This document shows positions 1 through 9,700 of a stretch of DNA of 53,615 bases, one piece after another (position 1 is the first letter of the stretch; every line of letters begins with the position of its first letter). Below the pieces are notes generated by a model. That model was not told where the DNA came from and searched no databases. It saw only the letters and a program-made list of their open reading frames with translations. The stretch comes from Euryarchaeota archaeon UBA89 (GTDB lineage Archaea; Thermoplasmatota; Poseidoniia; Poseidoniales; Thalassarchaeaceae), in NCBI GenBank assembly GCA_002495525.1, contig DAFS01000008.1:1-53615 (forward strand), written 5' to 3'. Both the position numbers and the translations under genes were made by a program.

Positions 1-94
1 TTCTTATACACATCCACGACACAACCTCCATTTTATTATTCATCTCTACAACCCCTTTGGTATAATTCAATATCGATAACGTCTCCCCGCAGTT

Positions 95-496
95 ATGGAA
101 ACGTCCTGCGGATTCATACTCATCAATTATAATAGTATACTTTTACTGCAATACCCTCAAGGCCATTGGAGTTTTCCTAAGGGGCATATAGAGGAAGGAG
201 ATAGCGATCACTTCGCTACCGCTAAGAGAGAATTATTAGAGGAAACAGGTATTTCTGAAGTTTCAGTTATTGATGGATGGATGTCAAAAACGGAATATAG
301 TTTTTTTTCGAAAGGAACCCCTGTTACAAAACAGGTTTTTTGGTATTTAGCCAATACTGATGAACTGAATGTCAAACTTTCTCATGAACATACCAATTAT
401 ATGTGGGTAAATTTTGACGAAGCATCCGAACAATTAACTTTTGAACAAGAGGTTAAAATATTAAATTCAGCAAAGGATTTTCTTAATATGAATTAA
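95..496 (+). CDS. Nudix hydrolase, Ap4A-hydrolase (NUDT2-like) type
   Basis: A 133-residue single-domain Nudix protein. The Nudix box begins at G30 (KGHIEEGD) and ends in RELLEETGI at residues 45-53. It keeps the metal-binding glutamates E49 and E50. The box is one residue longer than the usual 23, with D36 near the place of the first conserved glutamate. The short length and the preceding WSFPKGH strand resemble the asymmetric diadenosine tetraphosphate hydrolases, which remove Ap4A and related dinucleotides. That substrate is inferred from the family, not visible in the sequence. The gene is convergent with the LysE-type exporter and their stop codons overlap on TTAA at 493-496. The 94 bases before it show no clear promoter. 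Confidence 0.85.
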   Translation: METSCGFILINYNSILLLQYPQGHWSFPKGHIEEGDSDHFATAKRELLEETGISEVSVIDGWMSKTEYSFFSKGTPVTKQVFWYLANTDELNVKLSHEHTNYMWVNFDEASEQLTFEQEVKILNSAKDFLNMN

Positions 497-1104
497 TTAG
501 TGTAAATGCTCCAAGCAATCCACAGCATAACTACACCTATTAGTAAATCAATGATTTTCCATGCCTTCTCAGTTTTCAATAATGGTGCTAAACGCCGAGC
601 ACCAAAACCGAGACTATAAAAAAATAGAAACGAAGAAGCCATTGCTCCCAAGGCAAATGCTATCTTTTCATCGCCTTGGAATTGTAAGGAAGCAGTGCCC
701 AGTAGTACAGTTGTATCTAGGTATACGTGTGGATTTAACCAAGTGAAGCCCAGAGTAATAATTGCAGTTTTTTGGGCACTTACAAGAACCTCCTCATCCC
801 CAATATCCAGAACATTTCCATCATAAGCCGCTTTGAATCTCAAAATCGAGTAAATGACCAAAAAAGAAATAGCGAACCATTTTATTAGTTCTGATAAATT
901 TTCAGAATTAGATATAATCTCTCCAAATCCAAAGACTCCTAGACTGATCAATGTGGCATCCGAAAATGCGCAAATTGTACAGACCAAGAAAACATGCCTA
1001 TCAGATAATCCTTGACGTATTACAAATGCATTTTGAGCACCAATCGCGACTATTAGTGACAAACTAATTAATGCGCCCTCGAACCCAGCTGATTCGATAC
1101 CCAA
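493..1104 (-). CDS. LysE/ArgO-family amino acid exporter
   Basis: A 203-residue membrane protein with about six hydrophobic segments. Near the N-terminus is the family signature IVAIGAQNAFVIRQGL, and TWLNPHVYLDT lies in the middle. LysE/ArgO proteins export basic amino acids such as lysine or arginine across the cytoplasmic membrane. Length matches bacterial ArgO (about 210 residues). The likely start is TTG at 1104: a GGTGA motif sits six bases upstream, inside the end of the preceding adenosyltransferase gene. The gap to that gene is 10 bases, so the two are probably co-transcribed. The exact substrate cannot be read from the sequence. Confidence 0.85.
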   Translation of the reverse strand: MGIESAGFEGALISLSLIVAIGAQNAFVIRQGLSDRHVFLVCTICAFSDATLISLGVFGFGEIISNSENLSELIKWFAISFLVIYSILRFKAAYDGNVLDIGDEEVLVSAQKTAIITLGFTWLNPHVYLDTTVLLGTASLQFQGDEKIAFALGAMASSFLFFYSLGFGARRLAPLLKTEKAWKIIDLLIGVVMLWIAWSIYTN

Positions 1105-1114
1105 TTATTTCACC

Positions 1115-1702
1115 CTATCTTTTACCGAGAGGAGTCCAAAGAGTCTCACCCTCTTCTCCAGTAAGCCAGCGAGAGAGTACGAAACAGTGGTCTGAAAGTC
1201 TATTGAGGTAGCTAATAATTTCATTACGAACCTCATCACGAAGAGTACATGCTTCCCTCTCAGCCCTTCGTACAATTGTTCGAGCCATGTGTAAATACGC
1301 CACAATGGGATTTCCTGTTGGAAGTATAAATGATGACAGAGGCTCTAAATCTCCCAACATATAATCCATCTCTTCCACCAATCGCTCCCCAGCATCTACT
1401 CCGATAATCGACATCTGTTCTGGGACACCACCTGGAGGGCAGGCACACTCAGCACCAACATCGAATAATTCCTGTTGGATAATACCGAGCATCCGGTCAG
1501 CCTCGGTAAGACGTGTATGAGAAATACCAATGACCGCAGTTCTCTTCATTTCTGCGCGTACTATTCCAATTGCTGAGTTAGCCTCATCAATTGTGCCATA
1601 AATAGCCACTCTAGGGTGTTCCTTTCCCACACGAGAACCATCTACAAGAGAGGTTTCTCCTCCATCCCCACCACCAGTATGAACCTTAGTTATCCGAACC
1701 AT
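1115..1702 (-). CDS. pduO: Cob(I)alamin adenosyltransferase, PduO/MMAB type
   Basis: A 195-residue cytoplasmic enzyme that transfers the adenosyl group of ATP to cob(I)alamin to make adenosylcobalamin. The N-terminal ATP-binding loop TKVHTGGGDGGETSL, the central helix RTIVRRAERE, and the C-terminal YLNRLSDHCFVLSRW are the three PduO-family signatures. Length is typical. It lies in a minus-strand run between a membrane protein and the LysE exporter. No cobalamin biosynthesis gene is nearby, so it may serve salvaged cobamides. The DUF4430/ECF pair near 41-42.6 kb is a candidate uptake system. I looked for a B12 riboswitch in front of it and saw none. Confidence 0.93.
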   Translation of the reverse strand: MVRITKVHTGGGDGGETSLVDGSRVGKEHPRVAIYGTIDEANSAIGIVRAEMKRTAVIGISHTRLTEADRMLGIIQQELFDVGAECACPPGGVPEQMSIIGVDAGERLVEEMDYMLGDLEPLSSFILPTGNPIVAYLHMARTIVRRAEREACTLRDEVRNEIISYLNRLSDHCFVLSRWLTGEEGETLWTPLGKR

Positions 1703-1748
1703 ATTGTATTCGGGAAGGGTTAATGATTAAGAACAATTGTACCATATA

Positions 1749-2453
1749 TTAATTCAAGTTCAAATGTTTTCTTATCGCTTCAATCCATGATTTATCCACA
1801 GAATCCCAGCCGCCAATTTTCTCTAATTCCATCACATGTTCCGATCTAGAATTTTCATCATTTTCTTTTTCATAGATAAGTGCTAACGCGGCATGACTCA
1901 TGGCATTAATCCATTGCTTGTCCATATCCCAAGATTTTTCAAAATGGGCAATGGCTCCATTTTTTCCATGAATCAATCCTCGACTAATTTGTCTTAGTCC
2001 TGATTTAGACCATGAAATTCCTTGAACTCCGATTATTAGTCCTCTAAATACAAGATATATCTCTAAAGCGACTAGAATTGAAGCCAAGATAAACGAACCT
2101 ATTTGCTCTACCTGTTCTGCCTCATTCCATCTTTCAGTTAGTAGAGTTATCGAACCTATACAAAATAGGATCCCTCCAAATGGAGCAACAATCACATCAT
2201 CGTCAGTAACTGACATTTTTATTACACCATATATAACTGCACAACCTCCAATAAATGTAGAAATATAAGCAGGGGCTAATTCATTCCCTTCTCCTCTTGG
2301 GGCACTTGTTGCCATCCATAAAATCGCGGCAGTGAATAATAAAATAGCGGAGAAAAAACCACTTATCTCTGGAAAGGGCTGCTTCCTACTATACCAAAAA
2401 ACAGTTACTCCTAGTACTAAAAATAATAGAATCCAACTCCACACAACAATCAC
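1749..2453 (-). CDS. Uncharacterised multi-pass membrane protein with soluble C-terminal helix region
   Basis: A 234-residue protein of unknown family. The first two thirds hold about five hydrophobic segments, starting with WSWILLFLVLGVTVFW at the N-terminus. The last 80 residues are soluble and helical, with a TPR-like look (AIAHFEKSWDMDKQWINAMS, then HAALALIYEKENDENS). It starts at GTG and overlaps the stop codon of the upstream small protein by four bases (GTGA), so the two are translationally coupled. The pair precedes the adenosyltransferase gene by 46 bases. I do not recognise a function. Confidence 0.7.
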   Translation of the reverse strand: MIVVWSWILLFLVLGVTVFWYSRKQPFPEISGFFSAILLFTAAILWMATSAPRGEGNELAPAYISTFIGGCAVIYGVIKMSVTDDDVIVAPFGGILFCIGSITLLTERWNEAEQVEQIGSFILASILVALEIYLVFRGLIIGVQGISWSKSGLRQISRGLIHGKNGAIAHFEKSWDMDKQWINAMSHAALALIYEKENDENSRSEHVMELEKIGGWDSVDKSWIEAIRKHLNLN

Positions 2454-2770
2454 TCAGTTGATTCAATGCCCCAGCCCGGTGCCCAAAAATCTTCGTCATC
2501 CAACCACTTCAACCATTCATCAGCATCGGCTCTTAAAAGTCTGAAACTTCTTCTGTCCAGACCTGCCAATAATTCATTAGAAACATCTCCTTTTTGGTGT
2601 GAATCAGTCCATTCAACTTGCATTTGGCGAATCAGTCTTTGCCCCTCAGCATAATTATCAAAATTAATCTCACATATTTCTCTCAAATCTTGTAGCCATA
2701 ATTTTGTCCCTTTAATATGCAGATTATCCTGAATGATTTTTTTCTTTTTCTTGAATGGCCACCAACTCAT
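2450..2770 (-). CDS. Small charged protein of unknown function
   Basis: A protein of about 106 residues if translation begins at the ATG giving MSWWPFKKKKK. A longer frame runs to 2848 but would overlap the divergent rlmH gene, so the internal start is preferred. The N-terminus is a Trp/Lys patch that could touch the membrane. The rest is helical and acidic and ends in a Trp-rich segment (WLKWLDDEDFWAPGWG). The start of the membrane-protein gene overlaps this gene's stop, which suggests the two products act together. No family recognised. Confidence 0.6.
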   Translation of the reverse strand: MSWWPFKKKKKIIQDNLHIKGTKLWLQDLREICEINFDNYAEGQRLIRQMQVEWTDSHQKGDVSNELLAGLDRRSFRLLRADADEWLKWLDDEDFWAPGWGIESTE

Positions 2771-2846
2771 GTTAATCATCCCTGCGTCAAGGCTTTCTTT
2801 CTTGATGCTTGCGAATAATGAAAGGGTGCGTATCTCTGCGAGACAC

Positions 2847-3281
2847 ATGGGACGCGTATTTGTTCATTTACATGGTAAGGCTAAAGATTCTTCTTTTAGA
2901 GCTGCAATTTCTGATTATGCAAATAGATTAATTTCTGATGGTGTACAAATCGTTGAGCATCGAAATAAAACTAAACCAGGCCCTTATTTAGATGATATTA
3001 TTAAGAAAGCAGGTGAAGATAAAGTGATTCTTCTTCAAGAGAAAGGAGAAAATCTTGATAGTGTAGGATATTCCGAAAAAATGAAACAGTGGCGGATATC
3101 TACCAACTCAGTACATTTAGTCGTAGGTCCGCCGGGAGGATTCGGCCCTTATGGAGGAGATCTTAAGTCACTTTCTTTAGGAAAGATTACTCTTCCACAC
3201 GAGTTGGCTGCAGTGGTTCTGTTAGAGCAATTATATCGTGCTTGCACAATAATCAAAGGTCTACCTTATCACCGTGCATGA
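2847..3281 (+). CDS. rlmH: RlmH-type SPOUT rRNA methyltransferase
   Basis: A 144-residue protein, slightly shorter than bacterial RlmH (about 155). RlmH methylates N3 of pseudouridine 1915 in helix 69 of 23S rRNA using SAM. The SPOUT knot motifs are present: LVVGPPGGFGPYG forms the SAM-binding loop, and the C-terminal part LPHELAAVVLLEQLYRA followed by GLPYHRA is the typical RlmH ending. The start is placed at the ATG of MGRVFVHLHGK, which matches the first beta strand. The frame extends upstream to 2733 with unlikely Phe-rich coding. The 3' end overlaps panD by 13 bases, tail to tail. The modification in archaea is inferred from the family. Confidence 0.88.
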   Translation: MGRVFVHLHGKAKDSSFRAAISDYANRLISDGVQIVEHRNKTKPGPYLDDIIKKAGEDKVILLQEKGENLDSVGYSEKMKQWRISTNSVHLVVGPPGGFGPYGGDLKSLSLGKITLPHELAAVVLLEQLYRACTIIKGLPYHRA

Positions 3282-3643
3282 TTATCAATATCAATAATTT
3301 TATTTCTTCCATTTACATGAATTATAGTCGGTAAATGTTCACTAATTTTTTCTTCTTCAATTACCTTATAAGTTACTAAAATCACCAAATCTCCGGGATT
3401 TACAAGATGTGCAGCAGCACCATTTATACAAATTTCACCACTCCCCTTTTCTCCTAAAATTACATATGTTTCTAGCCTTGAACCATTTGTAATATTTAGT
3501 ACCTCTATTTTTTCCCATTCTGATATATTTGCAGCTTCAATCAACTCTTCATCTATGGTGATAGAACCGATATAATTTATGTCCGCTTCAGTTACAGTGG
3601 CTCGGTGAATTTTTGAATTCATAACAGTTCGCAAAGTTACCAT
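3269..3643 (-). CDS. panD: Aspartate 1-decarboxylase, pyruvoyl type
   Basis: A 124-residue proenzyme that decarboxylates L-aspartate to beta-alanine, a pantothenate/CoA precursor. The N-terminal SKIHRATVTEADINYIGSIT carries the self-cleavage site G26-S27, where Ser becomes the pyruvoyl group. It also keeps the conserved Lys11 and Tyr24. RLETYVILGEKGSGEICINGAAAH is cut as RLETYVI plus NGAAAH, the substrate-arginine and oxyanion region. This is the bacterial-style enzyme. Many archaea make beta-alanine with a PLP decarboxylase instead, so lateral acquisition is likely. A second in-frame ATG seven codons in is also possible. It stands alone, convergent with rlmH. Confidence 0.92.
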   Translation of the reverse strand: MVTLRTVMNSKIHRATVTEADINYIGSITIDEELIEAANISEWEKIEVLNITNGSRLETYVILGEKGSGEICINGAAAHLVNPGDLVILVTYKVIEEEKISEHLPTIIHVNGRNKIIDIDNHAR

Positions 3644-3779
3644 TGACTCTTCCGTATTTCATCTCCCATTTTAATCCGAGGTAATCTTGTACTTTGATAC
3701 TAAAACGTCTCGTTGATACATCTACTCTCAACTTAGGGTGTGCGTTGATAAATGAATCACATTTAGGAATTATACTTCG

Positions 3780-6700
3780 GTGGTCGCGATGAAAGGAAAG
3801 TTACAAGAAAATATTAGCCTAAAAGGCTTGAAAAAAAGTATGGTTGCAGGAGTAATGGTTTTCATAATGTTATTCAGTACTCAGATGTATTCCTTTCAAG
3901 ATTTTGAGCCATATTCAGAGGAAGAATCTGAATGGGGCCCCGTCATTAAGAGGACCGCCTTTCAACAAATAGATGTTGCAGACGGGCCTATGGCAGAAAG
4001 TAGTGAAATACAACTAGGCGCCGAATATTCATTCTCTCACCCTGCATTCAGCGACCCAATGTATCACGATCCACTTTCCATGTATGGAAAAGTCTCCGAC
4101 CCAGCTGCATTAGCAATCGATCCAAGCTATGGATTTTTGCTCGAAGAAACTGATACCGAAGATCACGATAATGATGGAATCTCAGATTTGAATGATTTAG
4201 ATGATGATAATGATGGGATTTCCGATTTAATTGAAAGATTCGATGGATGTTATGGGACAGATCCTTTTGACCACGATAATGACGGTATTCAAGATGAGTT
4301 CGATTGGGATGACGATAATGATGGATTGCTAGAAGGCCCTATTGACTGGTCACAGGGGGCAGATCCAAAGAACAATACAGAAGACCGTTATGTAATACCG
4401 ACAGCCATCCATCCTTGGACTCAAACGGTTGTAGGTACCGGCTATCGTATTGATCAGAATTTGTTAGATCATGATAACGATGGAGTTACTGATGAAGATA
4501 TTGATGGTAATGGAAAAGGTTCGTATGATGAAGACGATGATAACGATGGCCGCATAGATCAGTTTACTTGGCCTTGTGATTTTGATAGCGACGGTATCCA
4601 AGATTATTTTGATTTAGATGACGATGATGACTCAGTACCGGATCTTTGGGATGCACACCCATGGAACTCCCAAATCACATCAAATATTACTGAAAATAAT
4701 CTTTGGAATGATTGGGTAGAATGGGATGTTGGGCCATCTACTTTTACTATCATCGTTGATAGTACTGGAATAAATCCTGAAAATATAACGATTGAAACTG
4801 GGGATATAATAACTTGGATTAACATAGACACAGAAGATCGAACGTTGCAAAGTCAAGGTAATATTTTCCCCAATTCTCTTATTTCTGCGAATGGAGGGCA
4901 ATGGAGCTTCCAATTCAATAGCACTTCTCAACAAATTCTATATCAGAACATCGGCTTAAGCTCGACTTCCCAAGGTAATATCTCAGTAACACAGTCTACA
5001 TTTACAGGCAGTGATTATTATGGAGATTATGTAGGGGGAGTTGATTTCGTTGAGAGAGAAAAAGCTTGGCATCCTAAAGTACAGGCATTTTCTTCCATAG
5101 TAGATGGTGACTTGGATGGCGATGGCATTCCTAACTTCCTAGATCCAGATAATGATAATGACGGTTCTCCCGATTCTTCAGATACTGACGATGATAACGA
5201 CGGATTAGCAGACATGTACGACGTTGATGATGATAACGATGGAATTCTAGATACGTGTCTCCAGACTGATACAAATTTAGATGCATCCGGTGACTATCCG
5301 ATACCAAATCAGCCATTTTATGATGGTAGCATTATGACGCCGGGAGTAGATTGTGAAATCGATTATGATAGAGATTTAGACGACGATCGTTACAGAGTAA
5401 TTGATCAGGATTATGATTTGATATGGGACTGGTTGGACACAGACTTGGGTGGTGTGCCAATCCCGGATAATACCGTTGGTGGAACTTTGACCGATGCAAG
5501 TGATCTACCGTGGGACTTAGATAATGACGGTCAGATTAACGAAGAAGATATCTTCCCAACAGTGCCCCAAAGTACCGTTGATACTTGGGATTGCCCTAGC
5601 CTCACAAATCCAAATCCTTCCAATCCAGATGACAATTGTTACTTGATGCGTAAATCATATACTGGATTCAATGATTGGGACGAAGATGGAATAAATAATT
5701 GGGACGATATAGATGATGACAATGATGGAATTTTTGATTGGTTAGATATAGATGATAACTGTGATCTCGATGATGATAATGATTTGCATTTATTGAACGG
5801 TTCAAAATATCGTGACGATGGTCCAAACGATATTGATACAGACGTAGACGGGGACGGATTACCTAATGACGAAGATTGGGATGATGATAATGATGGTATT
5901 TCTGACTATTACGATCCTGATGATGGAAATTGTGGAATTCAGGATTTAGACGCAACAGATCCGTTTGACAACACTTATCCTACTAGCGACGGTGATTTAT
6001 TGGACGGTTCTGCAGATGGCCAATTATATGCGTTTCCAATAGTTTATCAGATGTATTGGAATCAAACATGGATGTTCAATCCATTCACTTCGGACAATGG
6101 TTTCGTATTGGATTATAATGGATTTGATGAAGCAAACCCAACAGCTAGTGGCCAGATTCCTGAGTTGTACTGGCACGTAATTCAAAAGTGGAGCCCCTAC
6201 AATGGAGGTAATCACTTTGATATTGATATTGATGGAGATTCTTTGATTAATGGTATAGATGTTGATCAAGATGGTGATGGATTACCAGATTGGTGGGATC
6301 AAGACGAGGGTAATGATGGATTATTGGATGTTAACGATATAAAGATGGGCGGTAGCTTTGACGACAATACCTGTGGTGCAACATTATTTTGGATTTATGT
6401 TCCACAACAGCCCCAAGCAATAGATCATGAGTGTGGAATTTTCTATGCTTGGTATTTTGGAGCGCCCTTGGTTACACCAACTAGGGCTAACCAAGTAGAA
6501 TATACATATCCTTACAGTACTAGAGCAGACCCAGATTACAGTGATGGTGCTTACAACGGAAGTAATTCACAAGGTCAATGGACGTGTAATAAAAATTGCT
6601 TCCATTTCACATTCGACCCACAGAGTGGAGTAAGTCCAACAGCGGCTGTCACATACAATCAAATGAAAGATAATAGAGATCTTTGGATAGCATACATTGG

Positions 6701-9700
6701 CTTAACATATGGATTCTTCCAGTGGACAGCAGACTCTAATGCTAATTTCTTCCCCGATGAAAGAGCAGATTTACTCAATAATGACGTTGATCCTGATGAT
6801 GACTGTGGTGCACCCGTTACTGGAAATATGGAGCCACAGTGTTTGTTTAATGATACGGCAGATCTAGATGATGACTTTGACGGTGTTTACGACCACTGGG
6901 ATGTTGACGACGATTCTGACGGTATTTGGGATTATTTTGAGGTCGATAGTAACGACGATCTTGACGACGATACAGGAACAATCCCTCCTGGTAATTTCTA
7001 CACTGGTTCAAATTGTGAAGATAATGATGATGATGGAACAGACACCGACCCTGATGAAGATGGATGGTTCCAAGCCGTTCACGATAAGGGGGTCCTCGGA
7101 CAAGGTCTCTTGAATCCAAAATATTATGACGTTGATAATGATAATGATGGAGTTCCTGATGGGGAAGACCCTGATGATGATAATAACGGAGTATTAGACT
7201 CCGATCAAGAATTACTTTGTTTCGTCGGTGAAGAGCAAATGACTTGGGACCATGACAATGATGGTATCGTTAATTGGAAAGATGATGATTGGGATGGAGA
7301 TGGTAGATCTAATTTGATTGAACTTAACACAGCGACTCCATTTATATCCGCATGGGATCATGATAATGACGGTCTAAGAGATGATATTGATTTAGATGAT
7401 GATTCTGATGGGATGAAAGATGAAGATGAAATTATGCTTTGGCCTTCTAGATATGGTAGTGAATCTACTAACCCATGGGATCATGATGATTTCGGTGGAG
7501 GCGAGGGTATTGCAAATCCTACTGATCCAAACACAGGTCCCGATGCAATAGACGAAGATGATGATAATGACAGTCGTATTGATACAGATTGGGATCAGTT
7601 AGAAGAGGAGAATGGTAGTTCATCTGATTGGGATAGTGACAACGATGGTATCTTGGATGAAGATGATAAGATTCCAACTAGAATTACACTTACATCGCCT
7701 GATGTATTATGGTTAGATAACCTGTATGCGGCTAAATTTAATGGTACTGTAAGTTGGTTAGATCTAGACCAAGGCGTTTTTGCACCTGCAGAAAATTTAC
7801 CCGTTCAAGTGCATATTGCTTGGACCAGGAACGGGACCTCTGCTGTTGAAACGGTCGATGTTTTGACAGATGCTGACGGTAAATTCGTGGTAGGGCAGTT
7901 CTTGTTCCCCGAAGATTTACCGGTAGGCTCCAACACCACATATCATGTCTATGCTGAAGTGACTGAGATGTTCTTACACGATGGCTCATCTACACAACCA
8001 GTTCCTACAGAAGTTAGAGCTAATACAACAATCGACTATGTTGCTTGGACCTACTTCCGAAGTGATGAGCAACCATTATTCGTCGATTATAAGGTTCATT
8101 ATGCTGCAGATTGGGATAGGGGAATATTCGATAATAAATTGTCACATGCGCCGATTTCATTTACAGTACATGGAGGCCCATTTGGTAATTTGACACACCC
8201 TACTATATTCGATGGATATGGCTATGGTTACAGAGCAGATTCTGGTGGGTGGGTATCATTATCATTCGTTCAGACAAGCGGCAGTCAAGGTGTTTGGAAG
8301 CAAGTGCAATGGAATTCAACGATAGACAATGGTCCAGGAAAAGTTCCCGGTGCTTATGAAGAAATTGTATGGGATAACACATCCAAGTCTCACAGCGTTG
8401 TTGGGCTTTATGAATATACAAACACAAGTTTACCGATTGGAGATTATATGTTTATTGGAGAGTCTCGACCAGACTTAGGAGGAGAAATGCCTTGGCCATA
8501 CTTAGAAGGAGATAAAACGGACTCTTTTGCAATACGATCAATGCACAGAATGTATGTTGAAGCAGATATTATTACCCCCTCAATTCGTCCGGTCTACTTC
8601 TATGATTCCACACAATTTACTGGCTCTTCATTTGGTGCTTGGAGAGCTTTATTCCACGCTCCGTCCTTGGCTAACGCAGGTTTAGAATACAGCGATGTAA
8701 GTCTTGGAAAACAATACCCTATGCTTTGGGATGGAACACCTCAGGGACTTACTGGCGAAGCGGCTAATTTACGTTCATTCATATCATCAAATGGTACACA
8801 TTGGTTTATCGCTATGCAAAATGGAGGAGATTTCAATGTACCTCCATGTGGACCAATCAATCCACTAGACCCTGCTAGCGAAGTTCGATGTGAAATTGTA
8901 CCTGAGATGTTTACAGGTGAAACATTCAGAGTTTTCGGAACTGTATGGAATCGAACAATGACTGCTTGGCCACACGATGCTATGGCATTACAGGTTGATA
9001 TTGATAAAAACGGAGTATTTGCAGGTTCACAAGAGACCGGATTCGCTAGAGTTCCAGATATGATTAATGGTGAAGCAGTGTTTGATTACAACTGGACATG
9101 GTATTCCCAATATCCTGCTGGAGTATATGGTATTCGTGCTGACTTTACGAACTCCAATTATTACTTTACAGGTAATCAATCAGCAGTTTTAGCGCCTACA
9201 GGTGCTTATGTAAACGTATCAGTAATTGGTACAACAGACTTCCAATTGAATAACATACCCAGACTTTATCGGGGTCAAAATACAACTATTGAAGCTAGAG
9301 TAATTGACAATGCATACCAGCCTGTCAGAGACGCTCCAGTAAATTATACCTGGTCTGCTGATGGTACTAGTGATGTAGCAGTGACTGATATTAATGGGGT
9401 ATTCAAAATTAATTTAACCATAGGTGAAATGCACGAATTAGGCAATTTCTCTTTGAGCTTTACTTATCCTGGCGATACTTACCGGCAAGGGAGCTCTTCA
9501 GGAATTGATTTATGGGTAGTTTCAAGAACATATATAGATCTTCAAAGTACTACTGAAAATAGACTATCAAGCGGAGATATTTGGGAATTTACTGCTCAGG
9601 TAACAGATGATAATAGGACTGCTGCAATCAAAGATAAAGGAGAACTTTTGGATGGTTGTGATGAAAATGGCGGAGAAATATTAGTAATTCTTGAAGGAGT

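Noticed and set aside
1000..1760. Possible cobalamin riboswitch near the adenosyltransferase gene
   Set aside because: No B12-box-like sequence or suitable leader is present; the gene follows another gene by 46 bases.
4143..7680. CRISPR-like or satellite repeats in the giant gene
   Set aside because: The repeats are degenerate, in frame and explained by DxDNDG protein loops. There are no regular spacers.
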